Source of the DNA: Collimonas sp. PA-H2
Lineage (GTDB): Bacteria > Pseudomonadota > Gammaproteobacteria > Burkholderiales > Burkholderiaceae_D
NCBI RefSeq assembly: GCF_002564105.1
Contig: NZ_PDBX01000001.1
Span: forward strand, 3,038,001-3,102,000
DNA length: 64,000 nt
Direction of reading: 5' to 3'
How positions within the stretch are numbered: position 1 is the stretch's first letter; every line of letters starts with the position of its first letter. Shown here in pieces: positions 57,610 through 64,000 of the stretch. The position numbers and the translations under genes were made by a program. The notes under the pieces are model-generated. The model ran no database searches. It saw only the letters and a program-made list of their open reading frames with translations, and was not told the origin of the DNA.

Positions 57610-58698
57610 TCATCCGAAGCACACGGCGTACACCGGCGGCATGCTGCTGGCAATGGTGCGCCAGCTGTCGCCGCTGTTTTCCGACAGCCAGACGCCGCCG
57701 GTGGTGGACGCCATCAGCAGGGTGCGGCCGTCGTCCGCCACAGCCAGGCCGTGGCGATACACCAGGTCGTAGCAGTGCTGCTGCGGCAGGCCGGCGCGCA
57801 GGGCGGTGAAAGTCCGGCCGCCGTCGGTGGTGCGGGTGACGGTCAGCGCGGCGTCGACCGGGATGCGGGTCTGGTCGGCCAGCGCCGGCGCAAACCATGC
57901 GGTATTGCCGTCGGCCGGATGGACCGCCACCGCGAAGCCGAAATTCGACAAGGGGGCGGGGCTGACTTCCTGCCAATCGACGCCGAAGTTGGCGGAGCGC
58001 CAGATGCCGTTGTGATGCTGGCACCACAGCTGGTCGGGAGTGTCGCGGGCGCCGACGATGCGATGCGGGTCTTGCACGTTCTGGTCGTCGCCGCGTTCCG
58101 GCGGCAGGTAGCTGGCGCGCATGCCCTTGGCGCTCAAGGTCCAGCTGTTGCCGCCGTCATGCGTGACCCAGGCGCCACCGCAAGAAATGCCGACCAGCAC
58201 ATGGCGGCTGTCGCGCGGATCGACGCAGATGCTGTGGATGCCGGGGACGTCGTAGCCGCCGCCGAACCATTCGCTGCGCTCGGGCGCATCCCACAGCGAG
58301 TGCACCAGGGTCCACGAGGCGCCGCGGTCGGCCGAGCGGAACAAGCCGCCCGGCAAGGTGCCGGCCCAGATCACGCCCGGCTCATCGGCGCCGCCGCAAG
58401 CCAGCGACCAGATGAATTTGACGGTCCAGTCGACCGGGTCGGCCGAGTTTTCCGGCTTGAGTGGATAGGCCGGCGCGACGATTTCAGTCCATTGCGCGGC
58501 GCCGGCGTCCTTGCGATGCAGCTTGACGCCGAAATGGCCGAGGTTCAGCGCGGCGTAGACGGCGCCGTCGCGCGGATCGGCCAGCACCATGGACACCGGT
58601 TCGCCGAGAAAGGCGATCGGTCCCAAACTCCAGCGGCCGTTTTGCTGCAGCAGTTCAAACAATCCTTTGCGGCTGGCGATCCAGGCTCGTTCAGTCAT
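57610..58698 (-). CDS. BNR/Asp-box repeat beta-propeller protein
   Basis: A 362-residue protein with repeated Asp-box motifs of the SxDxGxxW type (for example SADRGASW, THDGGNSW, SANFGVDW, TTDGGRTF and SENSGDSW), giving a predicted six- or seven-bladed propeller. No signal peptide is evident, so it is cytoplasmic, unlike secreted sialidases. The start is the ATG at 58698, with TGGAGGT 5 to 11 bases upstream. It is translationally close (2 bp) to the MoaD-like gene that precedes it. Sialidase activity is not supported by sequence. Confidence 0.82.
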   Translation of the reverse strand: MTERAWIASRKGLFELLQQNGRWSLGPIAFLGEPVSMVLADPRDGAVYAALNLGHFGVKLHRKDAGAAQWTEIVAPAYPLKPENSADPVDWTVKFIWSLACGGADEPGVIWAGTLPGGLFRSADRGASWTLVHSLWDAPERSEWFGGGYDVPGIHSICVDPRDSRHVLVGISCGGAWVTHDGGNSWTLSAKGMRASYLPPERGDDQNVQDPHRIVGARDTPDQLWCQHHNGIWRSANFGVDWQEVSPAPLSNFGFAVAVHPADGNTAWFAPALADQTRIPVDAALTVTRTTDGGRTFTALRAGLPQQHCYDLVYRHGLAVADDGRTLLMASTTGGVWLSENSGDSWRTIASSMPPVYAVCFG

Positions 58699-58700
58699 GG

Positions 58701-58970
58701 TCAACCTCCAGAGAGAGCTTGCAAGACGTGCACCTTGCTATGCGCGGTCAGCGGCGCATCCAGGCGCACATGGTCGCGTACGGTGCGGCCGTCGATGAAA
58801 ATGGCTACATTGGGCCGCAGGCAGCCCTGCTCGTCCAGCAGATAGGCGCGCAGGCGCGGGTTGGCCGAGAACGCGGTCTCCAGGCCGGCACGCAAGGTGA
58901 GGGCATCGGTGTCGATTTGCGGCGCTGCGGTAAAGCGCGCAAGTTGCGGAGTGAAAATCAAGGTCGCCAT
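58701..58970 (-). CDS. MoaD/ThiS-family ubiquitin-like protein
   Basis: An 89-residue protein with the beta-grasp fold pattern and a C-terminal Gly-Gly (ends ALSGG), the mark of sulfur carriers that are thiocarboxylated by an E1-like enzyme. It starts MATLIFTPQLARFTAAP; an ATG 11 codons earlier (59003) is possible. It is coupled to the BNR protein gene. Partner enzymes MoaB/ThiF are not adjacent. It is divergent from a MocR regulator. Confidence 0.8.
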   Translation of the reverse strand: MATLIFTPQLARFTAAPQIDTDALTLRAGLETAFSANPRLRAYLLDEQGCLRPNVAIFIDGRTVRDHVRLDAPLTAHSKVHVLQALSGG

Positions 58971-59113
58971 AAATTCACCGGAAACGCGCCAGTCGAGGCG
59001 CAAGCCATGCTGCCGCTAATTACTATAGATGGATACCGCATTTTTGCCATGCCTGGCTGACAACTGCCGTTCTGTCATGGCAGGTGCAAGGAAAATGCTT
59101 GATTTTAACTATA

Positions 59114-60595
59114 ATGAGCCGTTCTTCGATTCCTGTCATCGTCCCCGCATTGAAAACTCCGCGCCAACCGCTGTACCAACGTTTTGCCGAGCAGATCAGG
59201 GCTTCGCTGCAGAATGGCGCGCTGCGGCCCGGCGATCGCCTGAGTTCGGTGCGCCTGGCCGCCCGCCAGCATGGCCTCAGCATCACAACCGTGGTGCGGG
59301 CCTACGAATTGCTGGAAAGCAGCGGCTTGATCGAAAGCCATCCGCAATCCGGCTATTTTGTGCGCGCCCGCTTTGCCGCCGCGGCCTTGCCGATGCCCCC
59401 GGCCGAGCCCGGCCGCTCGATGCCACTGCCGGTCTCGGCCGAGGTCGATGTCAGCCGCCACGTGCTGGCGACGCTGAAATCGATACACCAGCACGATGCG
59501 ATTCCGCTCGGCTCGCCCTATCCAGATCCCTTGCTGTTTCCGGCCCACCGCATCAGCCAGTACCACGGTTCGGTCCTGCGCAGCGGCGGCCCGCTGGGCG
59601 TGCTGGACGATCTGCCGCCGGGCCATCCAGAGCTGATACGGCAGATCGTCAGGCGCCATCTGGAAACCGGGCTCAGCATCAGCCCGGACGATGTGGTGGT
59701 GACGGTCGGCGCCACCGAAGCGATCAATCTTTGCCTGCAGGCCGTGGCTAAGGCGGGCGACACCATCGCCGTCGAGTCGCCGACTTTCTACGCCATGCTG
59801 CACGCCATCGAACGACTCGGCATGCGCGCCATCGAAGTGCCGACCGATCCGCGGCTGGGAATGGATATCGCAGCGCTGAGCAAGATCATGCAATCGCAGC
59901 CAGTGGCAGCCTGCATGGTGATGCCGAATTTCCAGAATCCGCTGGGTTTTGAAATGCCGGAAGAAAACAAGCGCCAGCTGGTCGAGCTGGGCGCACGCTA
60001 CAACATGCCGATCATCGAAAACGGCGTCTACAACGAACTGTATTTCGGCAATGCGCACCCGAGCGTGCTGAAGGCCTACGACAAGCGCGGCATGGTGCTC
60101 TACTGTTCCTCGTTTTCCAAGAGCCTGACCTCGGCCTACCGCATCGGCTGGACTTTGCCGGGGCGCTACCGGGCGCAGGTGGAGAAGCTGAAATTCCTGA
60201 ATACCCTGAGCACCTCAAGCCTGCCTCAGCGGGCGATCGCCGCCTACCTGACGGCGGGCGGTTACGATCGTCACCTGCGCCGGGTGCGCCGCACCTTGCA
60301 GCAGCGCTGCGACATCATGAGCGCTTTCGTCGGCCGCTTTTTTCCAGCCGGCACCCGCATCACGCGGCCCAGCGGCGGGTATGTGCTATGGGTGGAGCTG
60401 CCGCCGGCGATCGATTCCATGGCGCTGTACCAGCAGGCACTGGAGGAGGGGATCACGATTGCGCCGGGCCGCCTGTTTTCAACTTCGGATGCTTATCGCA
60501 GTTTCATTCGCCTGAACTACAGCTACAGCTGGACGCCCCAGATCGAGCAAGCCTTGCGTCGATTGAGTGAGCTGGTGGCGGCCATGCTGGATTGA
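59114..60595 (+). CDS. MocR-type regulator (GntR HTH plus aminotransferase fold)
   Basis: A 493-residue protein with an N-terminal GntR winged helix (about residues 15-80, LYQRFAEQIRASLQNGALRPGDRLSSVR, core RPGDRLSSVR) and a C-terminal PLP-dependent fold type I aminotransferase domain. The PLP lysine is Lys336 in SFSKSLTSAYRIGW. MocR regulators bind PLP-linked ligands and generally act on the divergent neighbour, which is the MoaD-like/BNR gene pair. The start at 59114 is the first ATG of the conserved frame. Confidence 0.9.
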   Translation: MSRSSIPVIVPALKTPRQPLYQRFAEQIRASLQNGALRPGDRLSSVRLAARQHGLSITTVVRAYELLESSGLIESHPQSGYFVRARFAAAALPMPPAEPGRSMPLPVSAEVDVSRHVLATLKSIHQHDAIPLGSPYPDPLLFPAHRISQYHGSVLRSGGPLGVLDDLPPGHPELIRQIVRRHLETGLSISPDDVVVTVGATEAINLCLQAVAKAGDTIAVESPTFYAMLHAIERLGMRAIEVPTDPRLGMDIAALSKIMQSQPVAACMVMPNFQNPLGFEMPEENKRQLVELGARYNMPIIENGVYNELYFGNAHPSVLKAYDKRGMVLYCSSFSKSLTSAYRIGWTLPGRYRAQVEKLKFLNTLSTSSLPQRAIAAYLTAGGYDRHLRRVRRTLQQRCDIMSAFVGRFFPAGTRITRPSGGYVLWVELPPAIDSMALYQQALEEGITIAPGRLFSTSDAYRSFIRLNYSYSWTPQIEQALRRLSELVAAMLD

Positions 60596-60651
60596 TTGTT
60601 CCAGCATCAGGCCGTGTTGGCGCTTTGTGGCGCTACGCTATCAGAGTCATC

Positions 60652-60706
60652 TGGGGTCAGAGTCGAGTTTCGCGGCGTTTTATCGCGAAACTCGACTCTG
60701 ACCCCA
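60652..60706. repeat. Palindromic repeat, GGGGTCAGAGT family, 23-bp arms
   Basis: TGGGGTCAGAGTCGAGTTTC plus GCG pairs perfectly over 23 bp with its complement (60684-60706) around a 9-nt loop GCGTTTTAT. It is the most exact copy in the window. Confidence 0.9.
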
Positions 60707-60780
60707 CATGACGGATTCGGAGAAAAGTAGAGTGCATTGTGCCGGTTTTTTGACGCGACACGGAATGTACTCCTTGGCCC

Positions 60781-60847
60781 GCTAAGTGGGGTCAGAGTGA
60801 AGTTTCTGCAAGAAGCGCGCAGAAAGTTCACTCTGACCCCACTTAGC
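60781..60847. repeat. Palindromic repeat, GGGGTCAGAGT family, 21-bp outer arms
   Basis: The outer arms GCTAAGTGGGGTCAGAGTGA(A) (60781-60801) and TTCACTCTGACCCCACTTAG(C) (60827-60847) are exactly complementary. An inner stem TTTCTGC/GCAGAAA adds more pairing. It is placed 75 bp from the previous copy in the same type of arrangement. Confidence 0.9.
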
Positions 60848-60905
60848 TGCACATGCAAAGCGCGACCAAAAAACGGGTTACGGTTTTGTCGTGTTTTATG
60901 AAATT

Positions 60906-61205
60906 TCAATAATCTACGTTGGCGCTCTGGCTTTCATCCAGCGCATTGAAAATCGCCATGCCGTAAGGTGTCAGGGCGGCGCGCCCGGTGCCGTCTTCGT
61001 TGATGACGACACTGGCGATCTCTGCTTCTTCCAGTGCGGTGAGATGACGCCGCAGCGTACTCATGCGCAGTTCGGTGCGCTTGCTGAGCCTGGCTAGCGA
61101 CAGGCCGGGTTCGCCGCGATGGCTGTCCTGATCGCTGGCGTCGGCATGTAGCGCCGACAGGATCAGCAGCACGGCGTCGTCGATTTCATTTTCCAGTATC
61201 AGCAT
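60906..61205 (-). CDS. Small winged-helix protein linked to the molybdoenzyme gene
   Basis: A 99-residue protein, MLILENEIDDAVLLILSAL to NVDY, that looks like a winged helix: the helices LSLARLSKRTELRMSTLRRHL (core RTELRMSTLRRHL) and the wing ASVVINEDGTGRAALTPYG. It may regulate the molybdoenzyme gene upstream, to which it is only 4 bp away. Homologous small proteins accompany FdhF/YdeP-type genes in Burkholderiales. The longer frame to 61547 overlaps the enzyme gene and is not real. Confidence 0.72.
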   Translation of the reverse strand: MLILENEIDDAVLLILSALHADASDQDSHRGEPGLSLARLSKRTELRMSTLRRHLTALEEAEIASVVINEDGTGRAALTPYGMAIFNALDESQSANVDY

Positions 61206-61209
61206 CGGA

Positions 61210-63513
61210 TCACGCCGCCAGCTGCAAGGAACGGCGCAGCAGCACCGGGATCGACTTGGAAGTCGGCGTGCGCGCCTTGTCGGCAAAGCTGTTGAGCGGC
61301 ACCAGCGGATTGGTTTCCGGATAATAGCTGCTGATGCAGCCGCGCGGGATGTCGTATTCCACCAGCAGGAAACGGTCAGCGCGGCGGTCGATGCCGTCTT
61401 CCCAGACGCCGACCAGGTCGACCCAGTCGCCAGCCTTGAAGCCGAGCATGGCGATATCCAGCGGATTGGCAAACACCACGCGGCGCTGGCCGAACACACC
61501 GCGATAACGGTCATCCATGCCGTAGATGGTGGTGTTGTACTGATCATGCGAACGGGTGGTCATCAGGATCATCAGTTCGGGGCCATGCTGGCGTCGCGCG
61601 CGGTGGATAGGCGTGTCCTTGGGAATCGCTAGGGTCTTGAACTGGGCGCGGCCGCTGGCGGTTTTCCAGACCCGTTCGCGCGAAGCGACACCCAGGTGGA
61701 AGCCGCCGGGCTGGGCGATGCGCGCGTTATAGTCCTTGAAAGCGTCATACACTTTTTCAATGTCGTCGCGGATCAGGGCGTAGTTCTTGACGTATTCCAG
61801 CCATTGGATGCGGCTGTCCTTGAGCGTCGCCTGCGCCAGGCGTGCGACGATGTCGATTTCCGACAAGCAGGTCTTGGCGACCGGCTTATTGATGCCATAA
61901 GAGACGTGCACCATGCTCATCGAATCTTCCACCGTCACGCCCTGTGCGCCGCTTTCCTGCATGTCGATCTCGGTGCGGCCCATGGTCGGCAGGATCAGTG
62001 CATCCTTGCCGTGGATCAGGTGGCTGCGGTTGAGCTTGGTGGTGATGTGCACGGTCAGCGCGCAGGATTGCAGCGCCTGCCAGGTGCGCGGCGTGTCCGG
62101 CGTCGCCATGGCGAAGTTGCCGCCGAGGCCGATGAAGACCTTGACCTGGCCTTGCAGCATGGCTTCGATAGTGCCAACCACATCCAGTCCATGCTCGCGC
62201 GGCGGCTTGAAACCATACACTTTTTCAATGCGGTCGAGGAAAGCCGTGGTTGGCTTTTCATCGATGCCGACGGTGCGGTCGCCCTGCACATTGGAATGGC
62301 CGCGCACCGGACACAGGCCGGCGCCGGGGCGGCCGATATTGCCGCGCAAGAGCATCAGGTTGGACACCATCTGGATGGTATCGACGCCATGCTTGTGCTG
62401 GGTCAGGCCCATGCCCCAGGTGGCGATGACGTTCTTGCCGCGTACATACACTTGCGTCAGCTTTTCAATATCGTCGCGGCTGACGCCGGATTCGGTGACG
62501 ATATCGTCCCAACTCTCGGCGCGGATGTCGGCGGCGAACTCGTCGAAGTAGGCGGTGTGTTCAGCGATGAACTGCACATCGATGATGCGCTCGTCATTGT
62601 TTTGCAGCGCCAGGTCGTCCAGCTCCAGCACACGCTTGATCACGCCCTTGACCAGCGCCAGGTCGCCGCACAAGGTCGGGCGGATGAACATGTTGCTGAT
62701 GGTGGTGCCTGAGCGCGACAGCATGTCGGACGGATGTTGCGGGCTGGAGAAACGTTCCAGGCCGCGCTCGCGCAGCGGATTGATGGAAACGATGGCGGCG
62801 CCGCGCTTGGCGCACTCACGCAATTCGCCCATCATGCGCGGATGGTTGGTGGCGGGATTCTGGCCGAAGATCAGGAAGGTGTCGGCGAGGTCGAAATCGT
62901 CCAGCGTCACCGTGCCTTTGCCGACGCCGACGGTTTCCGGCAAGCCGACGCTGGTCGGCTCGTGGCACATGTTGGAGCAGTCGGGAAAATTGTTGGTGCC
63001 GTATGCGCGCACGAACAGCTGGTACAGGAAGGCCGCTTCGTTGCTGGTGCGACCGGAGGTGTAGAACGAAGCCTGGTTCGGGTCTGGCAGTGCGTTGAGG
63101 TGATTTGCCATCAGGGCAAAGGCATCAGACCAGGAAATCGGCTGGTATCTGTCGCTGGCGGCATGGTAGACCATCGGCTCGGTCAGGCGGCCGTGTTCTT
63201 CCAGTTCATAGTCCGATTGCTGCAGCAGCGAACTGACGCTGTGCTGCGCAAAGAAAGCGGCTGTAACGCGCTTGGAAGTGGCTTCCGCCGCCACCGCCTT
63301 GACGCCGTTTTCGCAGAATTCAAAGGTCGAGGCGTGATCGCGGTCCGGCCAGGCGCATCCGGGGCAGTCGAAGCCGTCCGGCTGGTTTTGCTTCAGCAGG
63401 GTGCGTATGCCGCCGCCCGGCACTTTTTCCTTCAGCAAATGTAGTGCGACATATTTCAGGGCGCCCCAGCCGCCGGCCGGATGGTTGTACTGCTCGATCT
63501 TCTCGTTGCTCAA
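61210..63513 (-). CDS. FdhF/YdeP-family molybdopterin oxidoreductase
   Basis: A 767-residue Mo-bisMGD enzyme of the formate-dehydrogenase-like YdeP branch. An N-terminal CPGC pair followed by FEFCENG could bind an iron-sulfur cluster. The molybdenum ligand position, Sec in formate dehydrogenase H, is a cysteine here, in CSNMCHEPTSVGL. GQNPATNHPRMMGELRECA, seen as FGQNPATNHPRM, and GHSNVQGDRTVGI are further pterin-binding blocks. The TTG at 63513, 5 bases after AAGGAA, is preferred; an ATG-type frame to 63561 is open. No FdhD, beta or gamma subunit gene is adjacent, so substrate is uncertain. Confidence 0.85.
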   Translation of the reverse strand: MSNEKIEQYNHPAGGWGALKYVALHLLKEKVPGGGIRTLLKQNQPDGFDCPGCAWPDRDHASTFEFCENGVKAVAAEATSKRVTAAFFAQHSVSSLLQQSDYELEEHGRLTEPMVYHAASDRYQPISWSDAFALMANHLNALPDPNQASFYTSGRTSNEAAFLYQLFVRAYGTNNFPDCSNMCHEPTSVGLPETVGVGKGTVTLDDFDLADTFLIFGQNPATNHPRMMGELRECAKRGAAIVSINPLRERGLERFSSPQHPSDMLSRSGTTISNMFIRPTLCGDLALVKGVIKRVLELDDLALQNNDERIIDVQFIAEHTAYFDEFAADIRAESWDDIVTESGVSRDDIEKLTQVYVRGKNVIATWGMGLTQHKHGVDTIQMVSNLMLLRGNIGRPGAGLCPVRGHSNVQGDRTVGIDEKPTTAFLDRIEKVYGFKPPREHGLDVVGTIEAMLQGQVKVFIGLGGNFAMATPDTPRTWQALQSCALTVHITTKLNRSHLIHGKDALILPTMGRTEIDMQESGAQGVTVEDSMSMVHVSYGINKPVAKTCLSEIDIVARLAQATLKDSRIQWLEYVKNYALIRDDIEKVYDAFKDYNARIAQPGGFHLGVASRERVWKTASGRAQFKTLAIPKDTPIHRARRQHGPELMILMTTRSHDQYNTTIYGMDDRYRGVFGQRRVVFANPLDIAMLGFKAGDWVDLVGVWEDGIDRRADRFLLVEYDIPRGCISSYYPETNPLVPLNSFADKARTPTSKSIPVLLRRSLQLAA

Positions 63514-63859
63514 TGTTATTCCTTGTGACGCTGCCGAAGCCACGCGATGCCGATTGCGCAAAATGCGCAGGATAGGGTGGAGTGTAATTGGCAGTTTTCT
63601 ACCTTGGCATATACAGTCAGCACGGTAGATTTAAAGCACAGTTACATTTTTAATTATATCTGTACTTGTTTATTGCATTAAGGGAAAACCTAAGCCGGGA
63701 ACATGGGTATTGGGCGGATTTTGTGAATACTGCATTCAGGAATTGTGTCTATTTTTTGCTTTTGATTAACTTAAAATTAACGCACAGCAGCCAGGCAGGC
63801 GGCTCGCAAAAGATTGGCCGTCCAGGCTTATTCACAGTGCACGATCAACGGGGAGCGTG
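63514..63859. other. AT-rich divergent region before the molybdenum hydroxylase gene
   Basis: This 346-bp gap separates the YdeP-type gene (minus) from the [2Fe-2S] subunit gene (plus) and is AT-rich between 63600 and 63790. It should hold promoters in both directions. A 64-codon frame at 63666-63860 does not look like a gene. GGGAG at 63851-63855 is the ribosome site of the next gene. Confidence 0.6.
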
Positions 63860-64000
63860 ATGACTACACTTAATATCAACGGCAAGGCACACCAGGTAGA
63901 TGCATCGAATCAAAAGCCGCTGCTGTGGGTCTTGCGCGACGAGCTGGCCATGACCGGCACCAAATTCGGCTGCGGCGCGGCGCTGTGCGGCGCTTGCACC
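63860..64000 (+). CDS. [2Fe-2S] subunit of a molybdenum hydroxylase, cut by the window end
   Basis: The first 47 codons are present: [15 protein letters not shown] then [19 protein letters not shown] and LCGACT. The pattern CGxxLCGAC matches the plant-type [2Fe-2S] site of the small subunits of isoquinoline 1-oxidoreductase, aldehyde or xanthine dehydrogenase-like enzymes (IorA type). The large molybdopterin subunit is expected just outside the window. The other molybdenum enzyme in the window lies on the opposite strand immediately upstream. Confidence 0.9.
   Translation, partial: MTTLNINGKAHQVDASNQKPLLWVLRDELAMTGTKFGCGAALCGACT

Larger units (their letters stand above)
60596..60905. other. 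Intergenic region holding two palindromic repeats
   Basis: This 310-bp gap lies between converging genes and consists mostly of the two GGGGTCAGAGT palindromes listed separately, joined by 74 bp with no visible gene or promoter. Confidence 0.7.

Noticed and set aside
57610..58698. Annotation of the propeller protein as exo-alpha-sialidase
   Set aside because: Asp-boxes are present, but no signal peptide, no RIP motif and no catalytic Asp/Tyr/Arg triad can be seen.

Overview
The window is one contiguous piece of a GC-rich betaproteobacterial chromosome. Three things point to Burkholderiales, most likely Oxalobacteraceae close to Collimonas or Janthinobacterium: the cox cluster layout (DUF2244-coxB-coxA-small protein-ctaG-DUF2970-coxC-DUF2909-SURF1-ctaA-ctaB-sco), the NtrY/NtrX pair with a response regulator lacking an AAA+ domain, and dispersed palindromes of the GGGGTCAGAGT type. 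The genus is an inference; no rRNA or other decisive marker is present. I see no tRNA, rRNA, CRISPR array, prophage or intact insertion sequence.

Layout. 1-4256: the end of a fasciclin-domain protein, a terminator, then a valine/isobutyryl-CoA catabolic operon (acyl-CoA dehydrogenase, enoyl-CoA hydratase, 3-hydroxyisobutyryl-CoA hydrolase) behind a LiuR-like operator, and a secreted DsrE-like protein. 4636-14396: a complete aa3-type cytochrome c oxidase locus with structural subunits, copper insertion (CtaG, Sco and a second Sco-like protein), heme A synthesis (CtaA, CtaB), SURF1 and several small membrane proteins. 14487-16740: a 159-bp inverted-repeat element abutting a compact three-gene operon (DCC thiol protein, DUF4166, saccharopine-dehydrogenase-like). 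16859-17855: rpoH with a perfect CIRCE operator upstream. 18018-31156 (minus strand): a CobW-like stub, NtrX/NtrY, DUF4390, RsmB, LysE exporter, hydrolase, DUF1840, lipoprotein, EamA transporter, AraC regulator, FtsX, FtsE and FtsY. 31372-32930: rsmD, coaD and a ferredoxin.

33050-42194 is a trans-4-hydroxy-L-proline catabolic island: epimerase, three-part hydroxyproline dehydrogenase, a PAS-AraC regulator, a periplasmic binding protein, a DapA-like deaminase, a GntR regulator and a 2-oxoglutarate-semialdehyde dehydrogenase. Together these would carry hydroxyproline to 2-oxoglutarate. A perfect 18-bp palindrome lies in the divergent promoter region. It is followed by a MOSC protein, a LysR regulator and an MFS transporter.

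45774-55199 is a peptide-scavenging operon: RpiR regulator, isoaspartyl peptidase, GsiA/B/C/D-type peptide or glutathione importer, P1-family aminopeptidase and a DppA-type zinc D-aminopeptidase. It has palindromic repeats inside and beside it. 55546-64000: a cupin, a dicarboxylate/glutamate symporter, a divergent module of an Asp-box repeat protein plus MoaD/ThiS-like protein opposite a MocR-type regulator, two tandem palindromes, a small winged-helix protein with an FdhF/YdeP-type molybdoenzyme, and the start of a [2Fe-2S] subunit of a molybdenum hydroxylase cut by the window end.

The best candidates for something not well described are the BNR/MoaD/MocR module, the DCC-DUF4166-dehydrogenase operon, and the inverted-repeat element whose end supplies the stop codon of a neighbouring gene.
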